Made by a program: the position numbers and the translations under genes. 64,000 bases of DNA from Ariolimax columbianus (lineage: Eukaryota; Mollusca; Gastropoda; Stylommatophora; Arionidae): NCBI GenBank assembly GCA_036924085.1, contig JAVGWX010000004.1:9791416-9855415 (forward strand), read 5' to 3'. Below, piece after piece: positions 12,501 to 22,659 of this stretch (positions are counted from its first letter, which is position 1; every line of letters starts with the position of its first letter). The notes under the pieces are model-generated. The model ran no database searches. It worked only from the letters and a program-made list of their open reading frames with translations, and was not told the DNA's origin.

Positions 12501-14975
12501 GAAGTTCCTGGATGAGTGTGAGGAGAAGGAAGTTCCTGGATGAGTGTGAGGAGAAGGAAGTTCCTGGATGAGTGTGAGGAGAAGGAAGTTCCTGGATGAG
12601 TGTGAGGAGAAGGAAGTTCCTGGATGAGTGTGAGAGAAGGAAGTTCCTGAATGAGTGTGAGGAGAAGGAGGTTCCTGGATGAGTGTGAGGAGAAGAAAGT
12701 TCCTGGATGAGTGTGTGAGGAGAAGGAAGTTCCTGGATGAGTGTGAGGAGAAGGAAGTTCCTGGATGAGTGTGAGGAGAAGGAAGTTCCTGGATGAGTGT
12801 GAGGAGAAGGAAGTTCCTGGATGAGTGTGAGGAGAAGGAAGTTCCTGGATGAGTGTGAGGAGAAGGAAGATTCTGGATGAGGAGAAGGAAGTTCCTGGAT
12901 GAGTGTGAGGAGAAGGAAGATTCTGGATGAGTGTGAGGAGAAGGAAGTTCCTGGATGAGTGTGTGAGGAGAAGGAAGTTCCTGGATGAGTGTGAGGAGAA
13001 GGAAGTTCCTGGATGAGTGTGAGGAGAAGGAAGTTCCTGGATGAGTGTGAGGAGAAGGAAGTTCCTGGATGAGTGTGAGAGAAGGAAGTTCCTGGATGAG
13101 AGTGAGGAGAAGGAAGTTCCTGGATGAGTGTGAGGAGAAGGAAGTTCCTGGATGAGTGTGAGGAGAAGGAAGTTCCTGGATGAGTATGAGAGAAGGAAGT
13201 TCCTGGATGAGTGTCAGAGAAGTAAGTTCCTGGATGAGAGTGAGGAGAAGGAATATTCTGGATGAGTGTGAGGAGAAGGAAGTTCCTGGATGAGTGTGAG
13301 AGAAGGAAGTTCCTGGATGAGTGTGAGAGAAGGAAGTTCCTGGATGAGAGTGAGAAGAAGAAAGATCCTGGACGAGAGTGAAGAGAAGGAAGATTCTGGA
13401 TGAGTGTGAGGAGAAGGAAGATTCTGGATGAGAGTGAGGAGAAGGAAGTTCCTGGATGAGTGTGTGAGGAGAAGGAAGTTCCTGGATGAGTGTGTGGAGA
13501 ACGAAGTTCCTGGATGAGTGTGTGGAGAAGGAAGTTCCTGGATGAGTGAGAGTGAGGAGAAGGAAGTTCCTGGATGAGTGTGTGAGAAGAAAGAAGTTCC
13601 TGGATGAGTGTGTGGAGAAGGAAGTTCCTGGATGAGTGTGAGGAGAAGGAAGTTCCTGGATGAGAGTGAGAGTGAGGAGAAGGAAGTTCCTGGATGAGTG
13701 AGGAGAAGGAAGTTCCTGGAAGAGTGTGAGAGAAGGAAGTTCCTGGATGAGTGTGAGGAGAAGGAAGTTCCTGGATGAGTGTGAGAGAAGGAAGTTCCTG
13801 GATGAGTGTGAGGAGAAGGAAGTTCCTGGATGAGTGTGAGGAGAAGGAAGTTCCTGGATGAGTGTGAGGAGAAGGAAGTTCCTGGATGAGTGTGAGGAGA
13901 AGGAAGTTCCTGGATGAGTGTGAGGAGAAGGAAGTTCCTGGATGAGTGTGAGAGAAGGAAGTTCCTGGATGAGTGTGAGGAGAAGGAGGTTCCTGGATGA
14001 GTGTGAGGAGAAGAAAGTTCCTGGATGAGTGTGTGAGGAGAAGGAAGTTCCTGGATGAGTGTGAGGAGAAGGAAGTTCCTGGATGAGTGTGAGGAGAAGG
14101 AAGTTCCTGGATGAGTGTGAGGAGAAGGAAGTTCCTGGATGAGTGTGAGGAGAAGGAAGTTCCTGGATGAGTGTGAGGAGAAGGAAGATTCTGGATGAGG
14201 AGAAGAAAGTTCCTGGATGAGTGTGTGAGGAGAAGGAAGTTCCTGGATGAGTGTGAGGAGAAGGAAGTTCCTGGATGAGTGTGAGGAGAAGGAAGTTCCT
14301 GGATGAGTGTGAGGAGAAGGAAGTTCCTGGATGAGTGTGAGGAGAAGGAAGTTCCTGGATGAGTGTGAGAGAAGGAAGTTCCTGGATGAGAGTGAGGAGA
14401 AGGAAGTTCCTGGATGAGTGTGAGGAGAAGGAAGTTCCTGGATGAGTGTGAGGAGAAGGAAGTTCCTGGACGAGTGTGAGAGAAGGAAGTTCCTGGATGA
14501 GTGTGAGAGAAGTAAGTTCCTGGATGAGAGTGAGGAGAAGGAATATTCTGGGTGAGTGTGAGGAGAAGGAAGTTCCTGGATGAGTGTGAGAGAAGGAAGT
14601 TCCTGGATGAGTGTGAGAGAAGGAAGTTCCTGGATGAGAGTGAGAAGAAGAAAGATCCTGGATGAGAGTGAGAAGAAGAAAGATCCTGGATGAGAGTGAG
14701 GAGAAGGAAGTTCCTGGATGAGTGTGAGGAGAAGGAAGTTCCTGGATGAGTGTGAGGAGAAGGAAGTTCCTGGATGAGTGTGAGGAGAAGGAAGTTCCTG
14801 GACGAGTGTGAGAGAAGGAAGTTCCTGGATGAGTGTGAGAGAAGTAAGTTCCTGGATGAGAGTGAGGAGAAGGAATATTCTGGGTGAGTGTGAGGAGAAG
14901 GAAGTTCCTGGATGAGTGTGAGAGAAGGAAGTTCCTGGATGAGTGTGAGAGAAGGAAGTTCCTGGATGAGAGTGA
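9510..14975. repeat. Higher-order tandem duplication, period 2,733 bp
   Basis: Rare units recur at exactly 2,733 bp. The TCCTTGATTA variant is at 9571 and 12304. A GATTCTGG short unit is at 10136 and 12869. A GACGAGAGTGAAG unit is at 10638 and 13371. A GAGTGAGAGT unit is at 10811 and 13544. The block itself contains a shorter internal duplication (957 bp apart, 10811 and 11768). Estimated copies are 9510-12242 and 12243-14975. Confidence 0.85.
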
Positions 14976-15069
14976 GAAGAAGAAAGATCCTGGATGAGAG
15001 TGAAGAGAAGGAAGATTCTGGATGAGTGTGAGGAGAAGGAAGATTCTGGATGAGTGTGAGGAGAAGGAA

Positions 15070-15610
15070 GTTCCTGGATGAGTGTGTGAGGAGAAGGAAG
15101 TTCCTGGATGAGTGTGTGGAGAAGGAAGTTCCTGGATGAGTGAGAGTGAGGAGAAGGAAGTTCCTGGATGAGTGTGTGAGAAGAAAGAAGTTCCTGGATG
15201 AGTGTGTGGAGAAGGAAGTTCCTGGATGAGTGTGAGGAGAAGGAAGTTCCTGGATGAGAGTTAGAGTGAGGAGAAGGAAGTTCCTGGATGAGTGAGGAGA
15301 AGGAAGTTCCTGGAAGAGTGTGAGAGAAGGAAGTTCCTGGATGAGTGTGAGGAGAAGGAAGTTCCTGGATGAGTGTGAGAGAAGGAAGTTCCTGGATGAG
15401 TGTGAGGAGAAGAAAGTTCCTGGATGAGTGTGAGAGAAGGAAGTTCCTGGATGAGTGTGAGGAGAAAGAAGTTCCTGGATGAGTGTGTGAGGAGAAGGAA
15501 GTTCCTGGATGAGTGTGAGGAGAAGGAAGTTCCTAGATGAGTGTGAGAGAAGGAAGTTCCTGGATGAGTGTGAGGAGAAGGAAGTTCCTGGATGAGTGTG
15601 AGGAGAAAGA
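15070..15610. repeat. Additional partial higher-order copy at the right end of the array
   Basis: The unit order at about 11,700-12,240 recurs here at an offset of 3,370 bp (GAGTGAGAGT unit at 11768 and 15138, followed by the same AGAAGAAAG and CCTAGATGAG variants). After 15,610 the array becomes more uniform, dominated by alternating 26- and 28-bp units up to its edge. Confidence 0.7.
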
Positions 15611-16442
15611 AGTTCCTGGATGAGTGTGAGAGAAGGAAGTTCCTGGATGAGTGTGAGGAGAAAGAAGTTCCTGGATGAGTGTGAGAGAAGGAAGTTCCTG
15701 GATGAGTGTGAGGAGAAAGAAGTTCCTGGATGAGTGTGAGAGAAGGAAGTTCCTGGATGAGTGTGAGAGAAGGAAGTTCCTGGATGAGTGTGAGAGAAGT
15801 AAGATCCTGGATGAGTGTGAGGAGAAAGAAGTTCCTGGATGAGTGTGAGAGAAGGAAGTTCCTGGATGAGTGTGAGGAGAAAGAAGTTCCTGGATGAGTG
15901 TGAGGAGAAAGAAGTTCCTGGATGAGTGTGAGAGAAGGAAGTTCCTGGATGAGTGTGAGGAGAAAGAAGTTCCTGGATTAGTGTGAGGAGAAAGAAGTTC
16001 CTGGATGAGTGTGAGAGAAGGAAGTTCCTGGATGAGTGTGAGAGAAAGAAGTTCCTGGATGAGTGTGAGAGAAGTAAGTTCCTGGATGAGTGTGAGGAGA
16101 AGGAAGTTCCTGGATGAGTGTGAGGAGAAAGAAGTTCCTGGATGAGTGTGAGGAGAAAGAAGTTCCTGGATGAGTGTGAGAGAAGGAAGTTCCTGGATGA
16201 GTGTGAGGAGAAAGAAGTTCCTGGATGAGTGTGAGGAGAAAGAAGTTCCTGGATGAGTGTGAGAGAAGGAAGTTCCTGGATGAGTGTGAGAGAAAGAAGT
16301 TCCTGGATGAGTGTGAGAGAAGTAAGTTCCTGGATGAGTGTGAGAGAAGGAAGTTCCTGGATGAGTGTGAGAGAAGGAAGTTCCTGGATGAGTGTGAGGA
16401 GAAAGAAGTTCCTGGATGAGTGTGAGAGAAGGAAGTTCCTGG

Positions 16443-17205
16443 TGACACTCACTTCTTTGCTATGATTAATAAAAGGGTGTCATGTTTGCTAGCAAATCAT
16501 CCAAGAATATGAGAGATTCACCTAATCAACTGTTGGTGCTCAAATAGATATATGAGATAAAAAAAAGAGCAAAGAACACTACCATTCAATACAAGCGATA
16601 TGTTCCTACTTTTATGTTAATATATTGGCAGTCTCTCAATGATTGACAGATATGAAAATGTAGGTCCCTGCTCTAATCAACAATAATTAATAGGTATTCT
16701 GATCACAACATACCTACACCATTAGTTTCCCCTGGCCTGGGCTTTCTTGTTGTATCTATGAAATAAAGGTTTCAGGCAACTTAGTTAATATATATATATA
16801 TAGGTCACATGATGAATGGACTCAAATGATGGAGAATGAATTGCAACATTGTCTTTACAACTGATTCATCAAGTATCTGTATGTTTTTTGCATGTTAAAA
16901 CAAGACTTACAAAAATTATAGATACACTATTGGATTCACAAATGACATCATGCAGTGAGGGATGTTCAACATTGTGTGACAAAGGAGAGGTTGCCAAAAA
17001 AAAGTGATATCACACAACAAATATTCTTCTCATTTTCTATTTGAAAGTATTGTTAGTCTACCGCATTATTAATTTTCTTATGTGCACTCTGATACCAGTA
17101 TCCTCTTTATTTAATGTATATGAGAGAAAATGACACGTGTAAATGAAATGTCTGGAGAGTTATGTTGTTTATGAATGTTATGAGAACTACTATCAATGTT
17201 GAATA
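16443..17205. other. AT-rich unique DNA; no gene seen
   Basis: This non-repetitive AT-rich segment lies between two minisatellites. It has a short TA microsatellite near 16,787-16,802 and no open frame or RNA that I can support. Confidence 0.7.
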
Positions 17206-17470
17206 CTCTTCTTCTTCTGTGTTCGTCCTGAAAAATGACGTGTCATTTGCATAGTGGCTGCAGCATTTACGCGTTTCAGCGCGACAAATCCGATTTTAGC
17301 TAGCTTTTTTTAGTACCAGGTTTGCCTTCTCATTCGAATCCATATCCCTTGGCCAGACAACACTAGTGACTATTGCAGCCTATTTCAAGGGCCGCCACTT
17401 AGAGGCGGAATATGGTCTTGGTCAGCTATGGTTCGCTGACTCTGATGCAAGCTACGAGTCGCTGACCCTG
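17206..17470 (-). mobile_element. SINE family B copy (body and tail) whose head becomes the 33-bp array
   Basis: Read on the minus strand the element ends in an (AAG)n tail (17206-17219). Moving away from the tail it carries the same blocks in the same order as the copies at 32,495 and 51,899: a GTACTAAAAAAAGC-like block, a GGCTGCAATAG block, and the GACCAAGACC block. Beyond about 17,440 the head region passes directly into the tandem array, so element and array are one continuous structure. Confidence 0.75.
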
Positions 17471-20340
17471 ATGCAAGCTACGAGTCGCTGACCCTCATGC
17501 AAGCAGTCGGCTACAAGTCACTGACTCTGCTGCAAGCTACAAGTAACTCACCCTGATGCAAGCAGCAAGCTACTACAAGTTACTGACCCTGATGCAAGCA
17601 GCAAGCTACAAGTCACTGACTCTGATGCAAGCTACAAGGTCACTGACCCTGATGCAAGCAGCAAGCTACAAGTCCCTGACCCTGATGCAAGCAGCAAGCT
17701 ACAAGTTACAGACCCTGATGCAAGCAGCAAGCTACAAGTCACTGACTCTGATGCAAGCAGCAAGCTACAAGTCACTGACCCTGATGCAAGCAGCAAGCTA
17801 TGAGTCACTGACCCTGATGCAAGCAGAAAGCTACAAGTCACTGACCCTGATGCAAGCAGCAAGCTACAAGTTACTGATCTTGTGCAAGCAGCAAGCTACA
17901 AGTCACTGACCCTGATGTAAGCAGCAAGCTACAAGTCACTGGCCCTGATGCAAGCAGCAAGCTATGAGTCACTGACCCTGATGTAAGCAGCAAGCTATGA
18001 GTCACTGACCCTGATGCAAGCAGCAAGCTATGAGTCACTGACCCTGATGCAAGCAGCAAGCTACAAGTCACTGACCCTGATGCAAGCAGCAAGCTACAAG
18101 TCACTGACCCTGATGCAAGCAGCAAGCTACAAGTCACTGACCCTGATACAAGCTACAAGTCACTGACCCTGGTGTAGGCAGCAAGCTACAAGTCACTGAC
18201 CCTGATGTAAGCAGCAAGCTACAAGTCATTGACCCTGATGCAAGCAACAAGCTACAAGTCACTGACCCTGATGCAAGCAGTAAGCTACAAGTCACTGACC
18301 CTGATGTAAGCAGCAAGCTACAAGTCACTGACCCTGATGTAAGCAGCAAGCTACAAGTCACTGACCCTGATGCAAGCAGCAAGCTACAAGTCACTGATGC
18401 AAGCGGCAAGCTACAAGTCACTGACCCTGATGCAAGCAGCAAGCTACAAGTCACTGACTCTGATGCAAGCAGCAAGCTACAAGTCAATGACCCTGATGCA
18501 AGCAGCAAGCTATGAGTCACTGACCCTGATGCAAGCAGAAAGCTACAAGTCACTGACCCTGATGCAAGCAGCAAGCTACAAGTTACTGATCTTGATGCAA
18601 GCAGCAAGCTACAAGTCACTGACCCTGATGTAAGCAGCAAGCTACAAGTCACTGGCCCTGATGCAAGCAGCAAGCTATGAGTCACTGATCCTGATGCAAG
18701 CAGCAAGCTATGAGTCACTGACCCTGATGCAAGCAGCAAGCTATGAGTCACTGACCCTGATGCAAGCAGCAAGCTACAAGTCACTGACCCTGATGCAAGC
18801 AGCAAGCTACAAGTCACTGACCCTGATGCAAGCAGCAAGCTACAAGTCACTGACTCTGATGCAAGCAGCAAGCTACAAGTCAATGACCCTGATGCAAGCA
18901 GCAAGCTATGAGTCACTGACCCTGATGCAAGCAGAAAGCTACAAGTCACTGACCCTGATGCAAGCAGCAAGCTACAAGTTACTGATCTTGATGCAAGCAG
19001 CAAGCTACAAGTCACTGACCCTGATGTAAGCAGCAAGCTACAAGTCACTGGCCCTGATGCAAGCAGCAAGCTATGAGTCACTGATCCTGATGCAAGCAGC
19101 AAGCTATGAGTCACTGACCCTGATGCAAGCAGCAAGCTATGAGTCACTGACCCTGATGCAAGCAGCAAGCTACAAGTCACTGACCCTGATGCAAGCAGCA
19201 AGCTACAAGTCACTGACCCTGATGCAAGCAGCAAGCTACAAGTCACTGACCCTGATACAAGCTATAAGTCACTGACCCTGGTGTAGGCAGCAAGCTACAA
19301 GTCACTGACCCTGATGTAAGCAGCAAGCTACAAGTCATTGACCCTGATGCAAGCAACAAGCTACAAGTCACTGACCCTGATGCAAGCAGTAAGCTACAAG
19401 TCACTGACCCTGATGTAAGCAGCAAGCTACAAGTCACTGACCCTGATGTAAGCAGCAAGCTACAAGTCACTGACCCTGATGTAAGCAGCAAGCTACAAGT
19501 CACTGACCCTGATGCAAGATGCAAGTTACGAGTCACTGACCCTGATGCAAGCAGCAAGCTACAAGTCACTGACTCTAATGCAAGCAGCAAGCTATAAGTC
19601 ACTGACCCTGATGCAAGCAGCAAACTACAAGTCACTGACCCTGATGCAAGCAGCAAGCTCCAAGTCACTGATCCGGATGCAAGCTACAAGTAACTGACCC
19701 TGATGCAAGCAGCAAGCTACAAGTCACTGACCCTGATGCAAGTAGCAAGCTACAAGTCACTGACCCTGATGAAAGCAGCAAGCTACAAGTCACTGACCCT
19801 GATGCTAGCAGCAAGCTACAAGTTATTGACCCTGATGCAAGCAGCAAGCAGCAAGCTACGAGTCACTGATCCTGATGTAAGCAGCAAGCTACAAGTCACT
19901 GACCCTGATGCAAGCAGCAAGCTACAAGTCACTGACACTGATGCAAGCAGCAAGCTACAAGTCACTGACCCTGATGCAAGCAGCAAGCTACAAGTCACTG
20001 ACCCTGATGCAAGCAGCAAGCTACAAGTCACTGACCCTGATGCAAGCAGCAAGCTGCAAGTCACTGACCCTGATGCAAGCAGCAAGCTACAAGTCACTGA
20101 CCCTGATGCAAGCAGCAAACTACGAGTCACTGACCCTGATGCAAGCATCAAGCTACGAGTCACTGACCCTGATGCAAGCAGCAAGCTATGAGTCACTGAC
20201 CCTGATGCAAGCAACAAGCTACGAGTCACTGACCCTGATGCAAGCAGCAAGCTACAAGTCACTGACCCTGATGCAAGCAGCAAGCTACAAGTCACTGTCC
20301 CTGATGCAAGCAGCAAGCTACGAGTTGCTGGCTACTGCCA
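17440..20340. repeat. 33-bp minisatellite, about 88 units, derived from a SINE head
   Basis: A representative unit is 19998-20030. Because 33 is divisible by 3, open frames persist on both strands (repeating 11-residue peptides), but these are repeat artefacts. Twelve-unit (396-bp) higher-order periodicity is visible: the block at 18,661 recurs at 19,057, and a GGCCCTGATGC-marked unit recurs at about 18,654 and 19,050. A GGTGTAGGC variant occurs at 18,171 and 19,280. The unit matches 25 of 33 positions of the single-copy stretch 32781-32813 in a SINE head. Confidence 0.95.
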
Positions 20341-20655
20341 CCTCATTCACTGCTGCAATATTTTGAATACATAACAAGACACAGACATAAGTACAACCAA
20401 CAAAAAAAAAGGCAAAGGCTGCCATCCATCGCAGACGATGATGGCATAATGTTTTTGCTAGCGCTTTTTTAGTAAGGATTAACTGTACTACTTTTTATCC
20501 TCACTCTCTCCTTTACTTGAATAATTGACCCCGATTTCAATATGTTGTTGTTGAATGCCTACAACGAGTAAACATACTCTTTTGTTTGCTCTGAAGAGAG
20601 CATTGAGTGGTTGGTTTCAGTAGTTTTCTTTACATCCCGAGCGTGCTAATAAAGG
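20341..20655. other. Unique AT-rich spacer; no gene seen
   Basis: Contains short A and T runs and a small imperfect palindrome around GCCATCCATCGCAGACGATG (near 20,421). No coding signal. Confidence 0.6.
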
Positions 20656-20659
20656 TGGA

Positions 20660-20850
20660 CTTCCAGGAGGTTGTGTTACGCTTGGCTTCATCAGGGGATC
20701 GTTCACTATTATGGGGATGATGTCGATCACCCGCCTCGTTAGGCTGCCATGAAAACAGCCCGCTTCCAGGGAGACTTACGTGGAAGTGAGGTGGGGGTCT
20801 TGGCCAGTATATTTTAACTGACCCTAACTAACCTGTACGATCTGTATTCA
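20660..20850 (+). mobile_element. Fragment of the foldback element found at 34,452-35,138
   Basis: The sequence follows the right arm of that element. It begins with a CCAGGNGGTTG block, then GCTTGGCTTCATC, CCTCGTTAG, GTGAAAACAGC-like and CCAGTATATTTT blocks in the same order, with scattered substitutions. The left arm is absent, so this is a half-element. Confidence 0.7.
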
Positions 20851-21267
20851 TTAAGATATATTAAGGTCTATCCAACCACTCACTGTGATATGTTAATAAA
20901 GCATTCGCCAATTGGTTTTGGCAGGCAGGCAGAACTTAATTAGAAATAGCTTTTAAAAGCCTTAGGCCTTCAGGCCAGAATGTAAACAGTTTATTGATCT
21001 GCATCACAGTTACAATAAATCTAAATTATGCATTTTTTTTCTATTACAGAAAAGAGTAATTGTGTGTTTATTTTCAGCATTGTTTACAAGAACAAATTAC
21101 AAGTTTTGATGTAGTACCCTCTTATGTTTCTTCATTGTAAATGTGTGTTTTGCGTGTTATACAAAAACATGCCTTTAGTGTGATAGATGTCCCATTCTAA
21201 GACACTTAAAGCAAGTGCAGAATCAATACTTTCTAACAGTCCCTGCTTCCTCCCCTCCTCCATTGAT

Positions 21268-21810
21268 TTATAGGATCTTTTTACATAGGAAATTGCCATT
21301 GTTGAGCAAATGTTCACTGGAAAATGTGGTCGCTAAATACTTGTTTGCCAGTTGCAGCAACGAACTTGACAATAAGTGAATGTCTAATCTGGAAACGAGC
21401 AGCTTAGCAGTAATATGCTCTCTTGTGATGCAGGGCCATTTGGGTTTTCTTCGTTTGGCCTGATGCCATGCATGGTACACAGCATTGTATAATTGGGGCA
21501 AGTGTGCATATCTTACCCAGGATAGAGAAATCACAAAAGAGTAGTTTCTTTCAAGTTTTGGAATGCTGGGTATCAGAGATACTGCAGCCAATGCAGAGTT
21601 CTTTATGCACATGTCCTTACCGCCATTCGTCTGCTGGTTATGCTGATATTTGACCACCTCTGTGCAACTGACAAATAGTTTATGGCAACTGTTTTGAAGC
21701 TCTGTTATATACGAAGTACAATACCAGTAATATAACCCCAAGTGATAACACACTATGGGGCAGGTTGTTTTCTTTTTCGCACTGTCGCCTTGGGGTGCAT
21801 AGACCATCAA
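21268..21810 (-). pseudogene. 180-codon open frame with a possible hAT dimerisation relic
   Basis: This is an unbroken 180-codon minus-strand frame outside the tandem arrays. Its last 33 residues (21,271-21,369) have the spacing L-x2-LA-x-KYL, then SSE, then GN-x5-K. This resembles the C-terminal dimerisation segment of hAT transposases, in which a conserved SE(R/K)-F-S-x2-GN stretch follows a KYL segment. The remaining 147 residues show no domain I recognise, although a basic AKRRKPKW segment is visible. It has no clear zinc finger, no catalytic residues I can assign, no terminal inverted repeats that I could find, and it stops immediately after the motif. It could equally be a chance open frame. 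Function is not claimed. Confidence 0.33.
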
Positions 21811-21943
21811 CCAACCCTCTACAAGCAGATCTGTTACATGCTACTTTGTCCAGCTCTATCCAGCCTTGAGGGGTGTATCTTCTATCAGTCTTTAGGTCTC
21901 TTTCCTGTGTATTATCTCATCTTCCTTTACCTCGTTTCATTGG

Positions 21944-22141
21944 GCATTCCATGACAGAGATTGACTGGTGATACTGGTTTTGGCATGCCATGACATACAT
22001 TGACTGGTGATACTGGTTTTGGAATTCCATGACAGAGATTGACCGGTGATACTGGTTTTGGCATGCCATGACATATATTGACTGTGATACTGGTTTTGTC
22101 ATTCCATGACAGAGATTGACTGGTGATACTGGTTTTGGCAT
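21944..22141. repeat. 39-bp tandem repeat, about 5 copies
   Basis: Each unit combines CATGACAGAGATTGACTGG (or CATGACATACATTGACTGG) with TGATACTGGTTTTGG. Two unit subtypes alternate. One unit near 22,083 lacks two bases. The array keeps two overlapping minus-strand frames open; these are artefacts. Confidence 0.9.
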
Positions 22142-22202
22142 TATATGACGTATCTAGCGTCACCTTCTTCTAAATACTTCCTGTTCCACCTGTCTTTGGC
22201 AG

Positions 22203-22355
22203 GTTTGGTAAAGCATTTATTTTGCTATCCAAACAAAGATTGTCTACAGTTCCACTGTACAACATGTTCAACTGTAGCAGACGTGATCCTGAGCTATGCT
22301 GAAGACACGGGATTTCAAGACAGCATCGTTAGAGACATGCAGAAAGCAAGAGGCT
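22203..22355 (+). CDS. Possible internal exon of an unidentified gene
   Basis: This 153-bp interval is preceded by a pyrimidine-rich acceptor (TGTCTTTGGCAG ending at 22,202) and followed by a strong donor (GTGAGT at 22,356). It is open in one frame with symmetric phase (it starts at codon position 2 and ends at codon position 1). The 51-residue peptide is cysteine-containing in its first half (FCYPNKDC, then FHCTTC) and helical-looking in its second (VADVILSYAEDTGFQD). I do not recognise the family. It lies only 59 bp from the guanylate kinase exon on the opposite strand, so if real it belongs to a gene overlapping that intron. It could be a fortuitous open stretch; only the paired splice signals and the unbiased-looking peptide argue for it. 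Confidence 0.3.
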
Positions 22356-22414
22356 GTGAGTTAGTCCATATATGTTATGAGATTTGTTAAGAACATTTAG
22401 TATAATTGACTTAC

Positions 22415-22570
22415 GAGAGATGCTGAAGGTGAAACACCCCTTGAACTCATCAAATAACTTGGTAAGCAATGTACTCTTTCCACTTCCGGATGGTCCACTG
22501 ACAACGATTGGTCGAATGCTACTGCTCATGGTTCTTCGTTGTAATAACTTTGAAATGTTAACAATATATG
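22415..22570 (-). CDS. GUK1: Guanylate kinase, exon with the P-loop (partial)
   Basis: The minus-strand exon encodes the N-terminal ATP-binding part of cytosolic guanylate kinase, the enzyme that phosphorylates GMP to GDP with ATP. From the ATG at 22,529 it gives 38 residues with RPIVVSGPSGSGKSTLL, which contains the Walker A P-loop (GPSGSGKST), then the FTFSIS segment that in this family leads into a conserved His-Thr-Thr. The donor at 22,414-22,413 reads C|GTAAGT, so the split codon starts with C, as a His codon would. Upstream, TTTTCCCCCACAG is a strong acceptor ending at 22,571, making the exon 22,570-22,415. In-frame codons precede the ATG, so translation might start in an earlier exon, for example as a targeting peptide. 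I found no other guanylate kinase exon in the window. The following exons would lie to the left, beyond the minisatellites, or the exon may be an isolated duplicate. Confidence 0.85.
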
Positions 22571-22658
22571 CTGTGGGGGAAAACAAATATCACATGATCA
22601 ACATACAATTGTATACATGAACAATACAACAATGAATTTAAGCGGCACAACTTTTTAT
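22571..22658 (-). other. Intronic sequence upstream of the guanylate kinase exon
   Basis: Begins with the pyrimidine-rich acceptor tract on the minus strand. Nothing else recognisable before the next minisatellite. Confidence 0.6.
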
Positions 22659-22659
22659 T

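Larger units (their letters stand above)
1..16442. repeat. Giant minisatellite, 28-bp unit, about 590 copies
   Basis: One tandem array runs from the first base to a sharp right edge near 16,442, so its left edge is outside the window. A canonical unit is 1879-1906. Common length variants are 30 bp (extra GT), 26 bp (missing GA) and 24 bp (units beginning GGCTGAGAGG). Each unit has a 13-base purine run, GAGGAGAAGGAAG, and the imperfect palindrome GGAAGTTCC. The plus strand is strongly purine-rich. On the minus strand the unit has no stop codon in any of the three frames, and because 28 is not a multiple of 3 one frame cycles through all three. This automatically gives open frames of 1,133 codons (4777-8178) and 1,324 codons (12478-16452). 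Their conceptual products are low-complexity Ser/Leu/His/Pro repeats, with no domain, and I do not regard them as genes. Confidence 0.97.

Noticed and set aside
1..16442. CRISPR array or bacterial repeat system
   Set aside because: Repeats abut with no unique spacers, and the rest of the window is animal-type with spliced-gene signals, LINEs and SINEs.
1..16442. CENP-B box or telomere repeat in the 28-bp unit
   Set aside because: No CENP-B consensus (no CG in the canonical unit) and no TTAGGG-type motif; a centromeric role is only a possibility from the array structure.
1..16442. Heat-shock elements in each unit
   Set aside because: The GAA and TTC half-sites are separated by one base, not the two required.
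18134..20366. Long open frames on both strands with repeating 11-residue peptides
   Set aside because: Consequence of a 33-bp unit divisible by 3; interrupted by variant units without any compensation.
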